DNA from: Dyadobacter luticola
GTDB lineage: Bacteria; Bacteroidota; Bacteroidia; Cytophagales; Spirosomataceae
Assembly (NCBI RefSeq): GCF_005860805.1
Contig: NZ_VCEJ01000002.1
Span: 2,340,375-2,404,374, forward strand
Length of the DNA: 64,000 nt
Direction of reading: 5' to 3'
The stretch's first letter is position 1. Each line of letters starts with the position of its first letter. The notes under the pieces were generated by a model. It saw only the letters and a program-made list of their open reading frames with translations. It searched no databases and had not been told where the DNA came from. This document shows, piece after piece, positions 52,293 through 60,649 of the stretch. The position numbers and the translations under genes were made by a program.

Positions 52293-54857
52293 TTAAAAAG
52301 AATACCGCAATGTCACGCCATAAGTACGCTGGTCGCCAACGATACCGGCGTATTGTCCGTAGCTGCCCGGCGCTGCCAGCAGCAGTTCGTAGTAGTTTTT
52401 GTTAAACAGGTTTCTCGACCAGATGAAGAACGACATACCATTTGAAGCCCGAAAACCCAGTCTTCCGTTTGTCAGACCGTATCCGTCAATGTTCAGGTAT
52501 TTCGACGGCGACGGGCTGGAAGAGAATTTAGAGCGGTAAAATTCGTCGATACCCAGGAAGTAATTTCCTTTTAGGCCCAGGAAATTACCTTTCACGGTAG
52601 CTTCGCCACCAACAGATCCCGACCATTTGGAGATACCCGGCAGCTCGCCGCCTGAAATATCCTTAAATGCCTGTGGACCACCCACTTCTTCCAAAGGCAC
52701 CGGCGCATTGGCAAATTTCACATACTTACCATCGGTATAAGCCACCGCCGCATTCAGCGACAAATGTGTCCACCGGATGTTTCCGTCCAGTTCAATTCCC
52801 TGCACACGCACTTTTTCCGCATTCGCCAGGTAACCGCGGTTTACTCCCGGCTCAGGCGTCTGCACCTGCGTCTGGAAGTTTTTAATATCTGAGCGGTAAA
52901 TGGTCAGGTTCAATATTGAATTAGCGCTTGGCTTGGTTTTGAGGCCCAGTTCTTTGTGCTCCACGTGTTCTGGTTTTACATTCGCCAGATCCAGCAAGAT
53001 CGCTCCGTTTGCAGTTGGCAAACCGCCTACGTTTACACCAATCGGCTTATAACCAATCGAGTAAGTCGCAAAAGCATTCACTTTATTTGTGGCCTTATAT
53101 TGCAGCGACAGCTGTCCCGAGAAATTTCCCTGATCGTAATTGGTATTAAATGCCTGGTCGGAATAAACACCTTTTTTCAGCGCAAGTAGTGCAGCATCAG
53201 TGGTCTGCAAACCGCCGTAAGCTACGCGGTTATAGTCCACCACCTTCTTGTCGTAGTTGTAACGCACGCCCGGCAGGATGTGGAAGTTGTTTGTGATCGC
53301 CCAGTCAACGTTCGCGAAAACGGCCAAGCTGGTGCTCTTAATGCGGTTGGTAGTGCGGATACCGAAGTTGTCGAACAAGCCCGGGGTCTTCCAAAGCTCA
53401 CTGGTGGTGCTTTGTGCAAAACGCCACTGTGCCGAGCCAGCTTCCTCTGTCTGCACAGGATCGGATTTCAAATCCTGCCACAAACCGAACAAACCTACCA
53501 CGCCACTCACTTTCGGAGAGATTTTGCCAGAATAACGCAATTCCTGCGACCACTGATCGTGTGCCGAGTTACCCGAAGAAATCGTAAATACCGGCAAACC
53601 AATGTAATCGCGGTCATTCAGCGGCGTCCATTTCCAGTAGCGCCAAGCCGAAGTGGAAGTCAATGTTCCGTTTCCGATCTTAATATCTGCATTCACAGAC
53701 ACCCCGCCGAGCTGGTTATCCGCTTTGGAAGGCGTGTCGAGATCCAATTTTCTTTCAAATGCGCTGGAATAAGGCAGTTTGTAATTCAAATCGGCGATGA
53801 TCGCGTTGAACTGGCGATAAGCTGGCCGCAATGTGGGTACCACGCCCGCCACTGGCCAGCCGTAGCCATTTGGTTTCTGGTCCGAGACGTCACCGATCAC
53901 GGTAATGGCGACCTTGGAACTTGGTGTGTAAAGGATCTGGCCACGCACCCCAATGTTGTTGATATCATTGATCGGCTGCTGGGTATGTACATTGTAAAAC
54001 AGACCATTACGCTGCGTTCCGGTGAAAGAAACCCGCGCCGCCAGCTTTTTGCTGATCGGACCAGTGATCGATCCTTTGGCTTGTACATAACCGAAATTTC
54101 CATAACTCAATTCAAAGCTACCGCTCGGATCGAAGCTTGCTGCGCGGGTCGTAATGTTGAATGCGCCGGAAGTCGTGTTTTTTCCAAACAATGTTCCCTG
54201 CGGTCCGCGAAGGACTTCAATACGTTCAATATCAATAAAATCCAGCGCAGTAGCTGCCGGGCGGGCGTAGTAAACGCCGTCCACATAAAAGCCCACACCC
54301 GGATCGATACCATCATTGGTCAACCCGTAAGTAGAACCCAAACCGCGGATATTCAATGTCGTATTCCGCGCATTGGAAACGTAAAGCTGCACGGTCGGCA
54401 CCAATTCTTTTAGTCTGTTAACATTAAAAGCACCCGCATCCTCCGCCGTCGAACCCCTGATGACGGTGATGGGGATAGGCACTTCCTGCGCCGATTCCTG
54501 GCGACGGCGTGACGAAATAATGACATCGTCCAGCTTGTCAGCAGCCGGATCGAGTTTAATAGTTACCTCACTTTCGTTAACAACCACCTCTTTTTTGGCA
54601 TAACCTAGAAAAGAAACTACCAGCGTAAAAGGTAACTTCTGGCCGGTTTTGAGATTAAATTGTCCGTTTGCGTCAGTTGCGCCGCCATTTGTGGTTCCTT
54701 TGATGGTGACGGTGGCGCCTACAAGTGGGGTGTCGGTGGTGGCGTCGAGGACGGTACCGGTCAATGTGGCATTAATGATAGGCTGGTCTTGCGCCTGGGA
54801 TAAATAAGTGGTAAAAATGAAGCTGAGAAGCAGGATGGTTCGCAATGTAATTTTCAT
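52293..54857 (-). CDS. TonB-dependent receptor (not SusC type)
   Basis: 854 aa. Signal peptide (TTYLSQAQ), carboxypeptidase-regulatory-like domain at about 30-108 (TGTVLDATTDTPLVGATVTI), TonB-box-like DDVIISSRRRQESAQEVPIP, plug (LKELVPTVQLYVSNARNTTL; IERIEVLRGPQGTLFGKNTTSG) and a 22-strand barrel ending QRTYGVTLRYSF. The plug motifs are those of siderophore, cobalamin or small-molecule receptors in Proteobacteria and lack the SusC signature; no SusD follows. The ligand could be a siderophore, vitamin or xenobiotic. The upstream 305-bp gap holds a perfect -7 element TAGTTTTG (55007-55000, minus strand) but no clear -33. Confidence 0.93.
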   Translation of the reverse strand: MKITLRTILLLSFIFTTYLSQAQDQPIINATLTGTVLDATTDTPLVGATVTIKGTTNGGATDANGQFNLKTGQKLPFTLVVSFLGYAKKEVVVNESEVTIKLDPAADKLDDVIISSRRRQESAQEVPIPITVIRGSTAEDAGAFNVNRLKELVPTVQLYVSNARNTTLNIRGLGSTYGLTNDGIDPGVGFYVDGVYYARPAATALDFIDIERIEVLRGPQGTLFGKNTTSGAFNITTRAASFDPSGSFELSYGNFGYVQAKGSITGPISKKLAARVSFTGTQRNGLFYNVHTQQPINDINNIGVRGQILYTPSSKVAITVIGDVSDQKPNGYGWPVAGVVPTLRPAYRQFNAIIADLNYKLPYSSAFERKLDLDTPSKADNQLGGVSVNADIKIGNGTLTSTSAWRYWKWTPLNDRDYIGLPVFTISSGNSAHDQWSQELRYSGKISPKVSGVVGLFGLWQDLKSDPVQTEEAGSAQWRFAQSTTSELWKTPGLFDNFGIRTTNRIKSTSLAVFANVDWAITNNFHILPGVRYNYDKKVVDYNRVAYGGLQTTDAALLALKKGVYSDQAFNTNYDQGNFSGQLSLQYKATNKVNAFATYSIGYKPIGVNVGGLPTANGAILLDLANVKPEHVEHKELGLKTKPSANSILNLTIYRSDIKNFQTQVQTPEPGVNRGYLANAEKVRVQGIELDGNIRWTHLSLNAAVAYTDGKYVKFANAPVPLEEVGGPQAFKDISGGELPGISKWSGSVGGEATVKGNFLGLKGNYFLGIDEFYRSKFSSSPSPSKYLNIDGYGLTNGRLGFRASNGMSFFIWSRNLFNKNYYELLLAAPGSYGQYAGIVGDQRTYGVTLRYSF

Positions 54858-55113
54858 GATCGGCTATTTTCTTGAAATGCTTTGTTGGTGTTAATTAAAA
54901 TTCTGGTTGGCGGGAATTCCCATTCATTTCAAAAGCGGCAACATCGCGGATCGACTATTTGTAGAATGTTCTTCAAGGCTTTTGTTTTAAAGATTTGCGC
55001 AAAACTAATGAAAGCGATTTAATATATAGAATTGGTAGAGTATATATTTTTTTCATCATCGTAAAAAACCAGATCTCCAACCACCGTGGTTGCTCGCGAA
55101 AGTTTAAGATTTA

Positions 55114-55154
55114 TTTGTTTCGTTTATTTCGTTTGGTAAATTTGAAGAAATTTA
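55114..55154 (+). promoter_or_regulatory. Consensus promoter and operator of the antitoxin-toxin pair
   Basis: TTTG at 55114-55117, a 19-nt spacer and TAAATTTG at 55137-55144 match the Bacteroidota consensus perfectly. TAAATTT (55137-55143) and AAATTTA (55148-55154) form an inverted repeat over the -7 element and start site, the position expected for autorepression by the antitoxin. The leader to the ATG at 55163 is only about 12 nt. Confidence 0.65.
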
Positions 55155-55162
55155 CTCACGGC

Positions 55163-55612
55163 ATGGAAACAGTATTCGAAAGACCCACAAAACGCGAACA
55201 AAAAATGGCCAGCGAATCAGTAATAAAATTTACTTCAGCCATATCACGACGTAAGTCAGATAGCGTTAATGTTCGCATTCAGGAAAGCGAGGAATTGTTT
55301 GCGATTCCTCGTAAAGCACTTGAATTTCTGTCACTTATCCTTTCCTTAATGGCAGAAGGAAAAGCTATTTCCCTTATACCTTCCGCATCAGAACTCAGTA
55401 CGCAACAGGCCGCCGACCTACTTAATGTTTCCCGTCCACATATCGTGAAGTTGCTCGAACAGGGTGTAATTCCGTTTAAAAAAGCAGGCAGTCACCGCAG
55501 AATTTTATTAGAAGATCTTATGAAGTATGCAGGTCAGCTAAAAGAGACACGTGAACAAAGTTTCAAATTCCTTGCCGAACAAGCGCAGGATCTAAACCTG
55601 GGTTACGAATGA
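55163..55612 (+). CDS. Excisionase-like helix-turn-helix antitoxin of a PIN toxin pair
   Basis: 149 aa from the ATG at 55163 (METVFERPTKREQKM); the open frame upstream is AT-rich non-coding sequence. The C-terminal half contains a MerR/excisionase-type winged helix: LSTQQAADLLNVSRPHIVKLLEQG, then FKKAGSHRRILLEDLMKY. The N-terminal half (NVRIQESEELFAIPRKALEF) is typical of antitoxins paired with PIN_3 toxins. Its stop overlaps the toxin ATG (ATGA), so translation is coupled. It looks intact although its toxin is not. Confidence 0.88.
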   Translation: METVFERPTKREQKMASESVIKFTSAISRRKSDSVNVRIQESEELFAIPRKALEFLSLILSLMAEGKAISLIPSASELSTQQAADLLNVSRPHIVKLLEQGVIPFKKAGSHRRILLEDLMKYAGQLKETREQSFKFLAEQAQDLNLGYE

Positions 55613-55937
55613 TTCATTCTGCGAGGTTTACAGCAATTCTCGATGCCTGTGTTTTATATCCTGCACCGATTCGAGACTTGCTTTTACATCTTGCAGATGC
55701 AGAGCTATATACGCCAAAATGGACCGACCAAATCCATGAAGAATGAAAGCACAACATCCGGACTTCTTCATCACCAACCTCATCGAATTAAATCCACTAG
55801 ACGCGCTAGCTGCTTTCAAGAACCAGGTTGCAAACCTTAAAAATCCGCCTGTAACATTGGAGAAAGTATTGGAAATTTTGATAAAGTCGGGTCTTAAAAC
55901 TGCGGCCGAAAATTTTGCGCGACTGCTCCAAGCGTAA
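55609..55937 (+). pseudogene. PIN-domain ribonuclease toxin, internally deleted
   Basis: The first 45 codons (FTAILDACVLYPAPIRDLLL, then ELYTPKWTDQIHEE) are the N-terminus of a PIN_3-type toxin with the first catalytic Asp (Asp11). They stop at TGA 55744-55746. From an overlapping ATG at 55743 a 64-codon frame (HPDFFITNLIELNPLDALAAF, then QVANLKNPPVTLEKVLEI) gives the C-terminus of the same family. Family members are about 190 aa, so roughly 80 central residues, including the other catalytic acids (the DRHVLAAAI region), are gone and the two ends are out of frame. The toxin must be inactive, leaving an orphan antitoxin. Confidence 0.85.
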
Positions 55938-55955
55938 TGATATATCAACCAGAAT

Positions 55956-56005
55956 TTTGGTAGTGCTACGCTCCTTCCGTAAATTTGATTTTTACAAAAA
56001 TCAAA
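55956..56005 (+). promoter_or_regulatory. Promoter and perfect inverted repeat upstream of the AraC gene
   Basis: TTTG at 55956-55959, a 20-nt spacer and TAAATTTG at 55980-55987 give a full consensus promoter. TTTGATTTTT (55984-55993) and AAAAATCAAA (55996-56005) form a perfect 10-bp inverted repeat with loop AC that overlaps the -7 element and abuts the ATG at 56006. It is a strong autoregulatory operator candidate. The leader would be only about 12 nt. Confidence 0.65.
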
Positions 56006-56956
56006 ATGACCAATACAACCTCTTTCGAAGAAGTATGTCTCCGGCTTTCGAGTGGGCTGTCTTCTGATTTGAGTGCTTTGCTGCCTGGGGATATTCAGCA
56101 GGAAGTGGGGCATTTTAATGTATTTAATCTGACAGGTTTGCCGCAGCCCAGGGAAAAACCTACGGTACCTTTTGCCTGTCGTGCGTTTTATAAAATCAGC
56201 TTTTTGACCGGACATTCCATTGCCGAATTTCCTGATCGTACCATTGAGATCGTGAAGCCGACCTTGATTTTTTCGACGCCGAGATTCCCTTTCAGCTGGC
56301 TACCGGTTGGGACGCAGACGGGACAGTTCTGTGTTTTTTCGGCGGAATTTTTGCACCCTACCAAAAGTGGTGTGATCCTAGATGAGCTGCCTATTTTTAA
56401 ATCGCCGGAGCCGCCAGTTTTTGCAGTGTCGGAAAGTGAAGCATCAAGGGTTCAGGGCATTTTTGACAATATGGTGGCCGAAATTGGCTCCAACTATGCC
56501 TATAAATACGATCTGATGCGGGCATACACATTGGAATTGATCCACCTCGGCCAGAAGTTGCAATCGACCACACTTTTGCATCCCAATCACAGTGCTTTCG
56601 CCAGAACGACGTCCCTTTTTATCGAGCTGCTCGAACAACAGTTCCCGCTCGAAAACCCACAGCAAAAAATAGCGCTCCGCACCGCCAAACAGTACGCCGA
56701 CCACCTCGCCGTGCACGTCAATCATTTAAACAAAGTACTCAAAGAAACCACCGGCCTCACCACCACCGAGCTCATCGCCGGACGCATCGTCCAGGAGGCC
56801 AAAACTTTGCTGCGACACACCGACTGGACCATCGCCGAAATAGCCGATAGCCTCGGATTTTCTGACTTTGCGCACTTCGCCAAATTCTTTAAAACCGAGA
56901 CTTCTCTCTCCCCGGGTGCCTTCCGCCGACAAACAGAAAGTTCGAATTATACATAA
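56006..56956 (+). CDS. AraC-family transcriptional regulator
   Basis: 316 aa from the ATG at 56006. The N-terminal cupin-like ligand domain (ACRAFYKISFLTGHSIAEFP; PRFPFSWLPVGTQTGQFCVF) is followed by a C-terminal double helix-turn-helix (KQYADHLAVHVNHLNKVLKE; WTIAEIADSLGFSDFAHFAK; FFKTETSLSPGAFR). This is a common Bacteroidota subtype that sits next to SDR dehydrogenase genes and probably activates them in response to an aromatic or aldehyde effector (inference). The SDR gene starts 79 bases downstream, beyond a second inverted repeat. Confidence 0.92.
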   Translation: MTNTTSFEEVCLRLSSGLSSDLSALLPGDIQQEVGHFNVFNLTGLPQPREKPTVPFACRAFYKISFLTGHSIAEFPDRTIEIVKPTLIFSTPRFPFSWLPVGTQTGQFCVFSAEFLHPTKSGVILDELPIFKSPEPPVFAVSESEASRVQGIFDNMVAEIGSNYAYKYDLMRAYTLELIHLGQKLQSTTLLHPNHSAFARTTSLFIELLEQQFPLENPQQKIALRTAKQYADHLAVHVNHLNKVLKETTGLTTTELIAGRIVQEAKTLLRHTDWTIAEIADSLGFSDFAHFAKFFKTETSLSPGAFRRQTESSNYT

Positions 56957-57000
56957 AATTGATTGACGGCGACAAACCACCGCAGCATTGTTTGACGGAC

Positions 57001-57029
57001 TTTTGTATTGTTTTTAAACCAATACAAAA
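57001..57029. promoter_or_regulatory. Inverted repeat directly before the SDR start
   Basis: TTTTGTATTG (57001-57010) and CAATACAAAA (57020-57029) are perfect 10-bp arms with a 9-nt loop, ending 6 bases before the SDR ATG. It may be a regulator-binding site or a structure in the leader that hides the start codon. It differs in sequence from the repeat upstream of the AraC gene. Confidence 0.5.
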
Positions 57030-57035
57030 AGTAAA

Positions 57036-57788
57036 ATGACAACGCAAAAAATAGCACTCATTACCGGCGGCAGCCGCGGCATCGGCAAAGATATCGCCTT
57101 GAATCTGGCGCAAAAGGGCGTCGATATACTGTTCACTTACCACAGGAACAAAACCGAAGCAGACGCTACTGTGGCAAGTATTCAATCGCTTGGTCGCAAG
57201 GCAGTTGCATTGCAGCTGAACAGTGCAGATACCAGCAGTTTCGAAGCCTTCTTCCAGCAAGTAAGCACTGCATTAACAGAAACCTTCGGCGCTGATCGCT
57301 TCGATTTCCTGATCAATAATGCAGGTACCAGCCTCACCGGCTCCGTGGCGGCAACCAGCGAAGCGCAGTTTGATGAAATGATGAACATTCACCTCAAAGG
57401 CGTTTACTTCCTGACACAGAAAGCATTAAACCACATGCATGACGGCGGCCGGATCGTCAACATTTCGTCGGCCGTTTCGCGTCAGACCTTTCCCGGCGTG
57501 TCGGCCTACGCGGTCATGAAAGGGGCGGTCGATGTGTATACACGCTATCTGGCGCTCGAACTAGGCTCCCGACGCATTTCTGCAAACGTGGTAGCCCCCG
57601 GCGCGATTTTCGGCGGCGGCGCGATGACGGATTCTCCCGAAACGCGCGAATTTGTAAAAGGCATCACTGCCCTCGGCCGCGTTGGGTTACCCGATGACAT
57701 TGGCGGAGTAGTCGCATTTTTGTGCAGCGAGGACGCCAAATGGGTCAATGGTCAGCGCATTGAAGTGACCGGCGGCGTCGGGTTGTAA
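57036..57788 (+). CDS. Short-chain dehydrogenase/reductase, first copy
   Basis: 250 aa classical SDR. Cofactor loop TGGSRGIGK (Arg suggests NADP preference), NNAG at about residue 97, catalytic Ser in NISSAVS, Tyr158 and Lys162 in YAVMK, C-terminal QRIEVTGGVGL. Complete. It lies downstream of the AraC regulator and is closely similar in layout to the SDR at 59860, with which it shares the run KAVAL and the same C-terminal block, so the two are paralogues. Substrate unknown (aldehyde, ketone or quinone). Confidence 0.95.
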   Translation: MTTQKIALITGGSRGIGKDIALNLAQKGVDILFTYHRNKTEADATVASIQSLGRKAVALQLNSADTSSFEAFFQQVSTALTETFGADRFDFLINNAGTSLTGSVAATSEAQFDEMMNIHLKGVYFLTQKALNHMHDGGRIVNISSAVSRQTFPGVSAYAVMKGAVDVYTRYLALELGSRRISANVVAPGAIFGGGAMTDSPETREFVKGITALGRVGLPDDIGGVVAFLCSEDAKWVNGQRIEVTGGVGL

Positions 57789-57905
57789 TACTCGCCGTTA
57801 ATTTTTCGAATATTAATTGAATGCTGTTTAAATCAATTTCCCTAAATTTCTTTTATAATGTCAGATCGCGGTTGAAGTTTGCCGGATCAACAGGAAATTT
57901 TTCGA

Positions 57906-58487
57906 ATGTTAGCGGAATTTGAACATTACCTTAAAGCACAAACCGGCCTGCCGGAAGAAACGATACGACAAGTAAGTTCCCTGGCGACGAAGCACACGTT
58001 GCGTCGCCAGGAACCTATTTTAAGTCCGGGTCAGGTTTGCCAGCATAAGGCATTTATTGTCAAAGGCCTGGTCCGAACATTTAACCTTACAGCGGATGGC
58101 AACGAACATATCTTACAATTTTCGCCAGAAAATACCTGGACGTTGGATGTAGAAAGTTACGACAAGCAGGTGCCTTCGCTGGTCAACATTTCGGCGATCG
58201 AACAGAGCCAGGTTTTATTATGGCACAAAACCGATTTCGACGCTTTGCTGACTGCTATCCCGGCTTTTAAACAATTTTCCGAAAGATTAATCTCGCGGAA
58301 CATTTACTACAACCGCCAACGGATCCTCACGATCCTGGGCGGCACCCCCGAAGAAAAATACGAAGATTTCATCCGGACTTTCCCCACGCTCCTCTCCCGC
58401 CTCCCGCTCCACATGATCGCCGGCTACCTCGGCATGTCCGTCAAAACCCTTACCCGCATCCGCCACGCGCAGTTGCAGCGGAGCTGA
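57906..58487 (+). CDS. Crp/Fnr-family transcriptional regulator
   Basis: 193 aa from the ATG at 57906; the TTG at 57879 adds nine residues. A cNMP-binding-like beta-roll (LRRQEPILSPGQVCQHKAFI; GLVRTFNLTADGNEHILQFS; SYDKQVPSLVNISAIEQSQV) and a degenerate C-terminal helix-turn-helix (RLPLHMIAGYLGMSVKTLTR). This is the short Bacteroidota Crp type that does not bind cAMP in an obvious way. The next gene is a predicted NAD-dependent epimerase in the same orientation, 71 bases away, a frequent pairing of such regulators with their target. Confidence 0.92.
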   Translation: MLAEFEHYLKAQTGLPEETIRQVSSLATKHTLRRQEPILSPGQVCQHKAFIVKGLVRTFNLTADGNEHILQFSPENTWTLDVESYDKQVPSLVNISAIEQSQVLLWHKTDFDALLTAIPAFKQFSERLISRNIYYNRQRILTILGGTPEEKYEDFIRTFPTLLSRLPLHMIAGYLGMSVKTLTRIRHAQLQRS

Positions 58488-58558
58488 AATTATGGACAAA
58501 TGACCTTGTTTAACCCTCGCCCCGCGCCCAATTTTGCATAAAATTAAAATGTAATCTT

Positions 58559-59455
58559 ATGCGGGTATTTGTTACGGGGGCCTCGGGATTTGTGGGCTCC
58601 GCAGTTGTGGAAGAACTTTTGAAAAATGGGCACGAGGTACTGGGCCTGGTACGCTCTGCACAAGGGGCTGAAAAAGTGGCGGCGACCGGCGCCACGGCTT
58701 TGGAAGGCGATGTGAATGATCCGGAAATTCTGCGCCAGGGTGCTACTGAGACCGACGCGGTCATCCACACGGCATTTAATCACGATTTTACGCAGTACAA
58801 GGCTGGCTGCGAAGCGGATCGGAAAGTCATCGAAACATTCGGGGATATATTGGCGGGTACCGGAAAGCCGCTGGTAATCACTTCTGCGCTCGGATTGCTG
58901 CATTACGGCCGGCTTACTACGGAAGATGATGTGTTACCGGCTGGTTCGGATGTAGTTCCGCGAGCCGCCTCGGAGGAAGCAGGGCAGGTTGCGACTGCGA
59001 AAGGGGCCGATGTGTATGTGGTTCGTCTGCCGCCGAGCGTGCACGATGCCGGTGATTATGGTTTCGTACCGATGGTGGTGAGGGCGGCGCGTGAAAACGG
59101 GGTATCTGCCTACGTGGGCGACGGCAGCAACCGCTGGCCAGCCGTGAAGCGCCAGGATGCAGCTGCATTGTATCGGCTGATCGTTGAAAAACGCCCCGAA
59201 TTGAAAACATTTCATGCCGTGGGCGAAGAAGGGGTGCCCTTCAAAAATATTGCGGAAGTAATCGGCGAGGGTTTAAATCTGCCGGTTATCAGTAAAACCG
59301 GCGACGAAGTAGCGGCACATTTTGGCTGGTTTGCGCATTTTGCAGGACTGGAATGTTCGGCTTCAAGCGAAAAAACCCGCGCTACATTAGGCTGGGATCC
59401 AAAGGGAACCGACCTGCTCACCGATATTGCGGAAGCAGGTTACCTGGCCGGTTAA
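58559..59455 (+). CDS. NAD-dependent epimerase/dehydratase-like (extended SDR) protein
   Basis: 298 aa. Rossmann motif VFVTGASGFVGSAVVEELL, the DV turn at GDVNDPE, and VIHTAFNHDFTQY. Position 111 shows LLHYGRLTTEDD instead of the canonical YxxxK context, and the conserved substrate-loop WPAVKRQDAAALYRLIVEK is present. These are features of the atypical SDR group (NmrA/YwnB-like or isoflavone-reductase-like) that often lack the catalytic Tyr and act as NAD(P)-binding regulators or reductases. Start ATG at 58559. Probably under control of the Crp-type gene before it. Confidence 0.88.
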   Translation: MRVFVTGASGFVGSAVVEELLKNGHEVLGLVRSAQGAEKVAATGATALEGDVNDPEILRQGATETDAVIHTAFNHDFTQYKAGCEADRKVIETFGDILAGTGKPLVITSALGLLHYGRLTTEDDVLPAGSDVVPRAASEEAGQVATAKGADVYVVRLPPSVHDAGDYGFVPMVVRAARENGVSAYVGDGSNRWPAVKRQDAAALYRLIVEKRPELKTFHAVGEEGVPFKNIAEVIGEGLNLPVISKTGDEVAAHFGWFAHFAGLECSASSEKTRATLGWDPKGTDLLTDIAEAGYLAG

Positions 59456-59464
59456 GACAGATTT

Positions 59465-59773
59465 CTAAATATCCAGGGGAACCGTCGGCACGCCGACCCG
59501 ATTTTCCAGCAGCGAAACAGCCTTCCCGATCACCATGCTTTGAAAATGTTCCGAAGCGCGGTGGGCGGCGAGGGCTGCTTCGTCTTTGTAGCCTTCATAC
59601 AAAATGATCGTGTTTTTGTCCGCCATACCCTGGTGGATTTTGTAAAAAAGATTACCCTCCTCCTCCCTGCTTTTTACCGCAAGTTCTCTGAGAATGTCCA
59701 GCACAGCATCAATCTGGCCATCTTTGGCCTGCCAGGTCGCGAAAAGGTAGATAGGTTCGTCGTTCATTTTCAT
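59465..59773 (-). CDS. Antibiotic-biosynthesis-monooxygenase (ABM) domain protein
   Basis: 102 aa, a single ferredoxin-like ABM domain (IYLFATWQAKDGQIDAVLDI; EEEGNLFYKIHQGMADKNTI; ILYEGYKDEAALAAHRAS; HFQSMV). Members are cofactor-free dimeric monooxygenases or aldehyde/quinone-handling enzymes, for example YgiN-like. It is converging with the epimerase gene (stop to stop 9 bases). The stretch of redox and aldehyde-type genes around it suggests a common detoxification theme (inference). Confidence 0.9.
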   Translation of the reverse strand: MKMNDEPIYLFATWQAKDGQIDAVLDILRELAVKSREEEGNLFYKIHQGMADKNTIILYEGYKDEAALAAHRASEHFQSMVIGKAVSLLENRVGVPTVPLDI

Positions 59774-59859
59774 TCGGGAAATGTATAAGTAATGCCGTCA
59801 AATGTTTAAGCCGGTGCGTGCTTGTTACCTGAAATTTGTATATCAAAAAACGAGAAAAA

Positions 59860-60627
59860 ATGAACACGAAAAATCAAAATTCAAAAATAGTGCTGGTGAC
59901 TGGCGGGAGCCGGGGGATTGGTAGAAGTATTGCTTTGAATGCTGCAAAGCGCGGACTAGGGGTTATTTTGACTTATCATTCCAACGCAGGGGCCGGAGAA
60001 GCTGTGGCGGCGGAAATTAATGCGGCGGGTGGGAAGGCGGTTGCTTTGAAGCTGGATTCTTCGCAGGTTGGGTCGTTTGCCGGTTTTAGCGAGCGGGTTT
60101 TGGAAGTATTGAAGCAAAACTGGAACCGCGAAAACCTGGATTATCTTGTCAATAATGCCGGCATCGCACAGCGGAGTTTGATCGCCGATACCACCGAAGA
60201 AATTTTCGACGAGCTTGTGAATGTGAACTTTAAGGGCGTATTTTTTCTTACCCAGAAGCTGGTACCGCTCATCGCCGACGGCGGGCAGATTATCAACATT
60301 TCGTCCGGTCTGGCGCGGTTTGCATTTCCTGGTGTGGCAGTTTACGGCGCCTTGAAAGCCGGAATTGAAGGCTTGACACGCTATTTTGCCAAAGAATTTG
60401 CCAGCCGGAAAATCCGCGTCAATACCGTAGCTCCCGGCGCAATCGATACCGAATTTGGCGGGGGGAAAGGAGACGAAGCGCATCGCCAGCAGATCGCCGG
60501 CATGACGGCACTGGGACGGTTGGGAGAGGCGGAAGATGTAGGCGTTTTAGTCGCTTCGCTGCTTTCGGACGACAGCCGGTTTGTCAATGCACAGCGTATT
60601 GAAGTGGGTGGCGGGATTTACATCTAA
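59860..60627 (+). CDS. Short-chain dehydrogenase/reductase, second copy
   Basis: 255 aa from the ATG at 59860 (MNTKNQNSKIVLVTGG). Complete classical SDR: TGGSRGIGR, NNAG at about residue 97, Ser in NISSGLA, Tyr162 and Lys166 in YGALK, ending QRIEVGGGIYI. It is a paralogue of the SDR at 57036 and also stands next to an AraC regulator, here downstream with a 22-base gap, so regulator and target may be co-transcribed. The likely NADP preference comes from the Arg in the glycine loop. Confidence 0.95.
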   Translation: MNTKNQNSKIVLVTGGSRGIGRSIALNAAKRGLGVILTYHSNAGAGEAVAAEINAAGGKAVALKLDSSQVGSFAGFSERVLEVLKQNWNRENLDYLVNNAGIAQRSLIADTTEEIFDELVNVNFKGVFFLTQKLVPLIADGGQIINISSGLARFAFPGVAVYGALKAGIEGLTRYFAKEFASRKIRVNTVAPGAIDTEFGGGKGDEAHRQQIAGMTALGRLGEAEDVGVLVASLLSDDSRFVNAQRIEVGGGIYI

Positions 60628-60649
60628 TGTTGGAAAAAAATCTGAGAAG

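Noticed and set aside
53280-54413. 377-codon plus-strand ORF
   Set aside because: Entirely antisense to the TonB receptor gene, with composition of a frame shadow and no recognisable domains.
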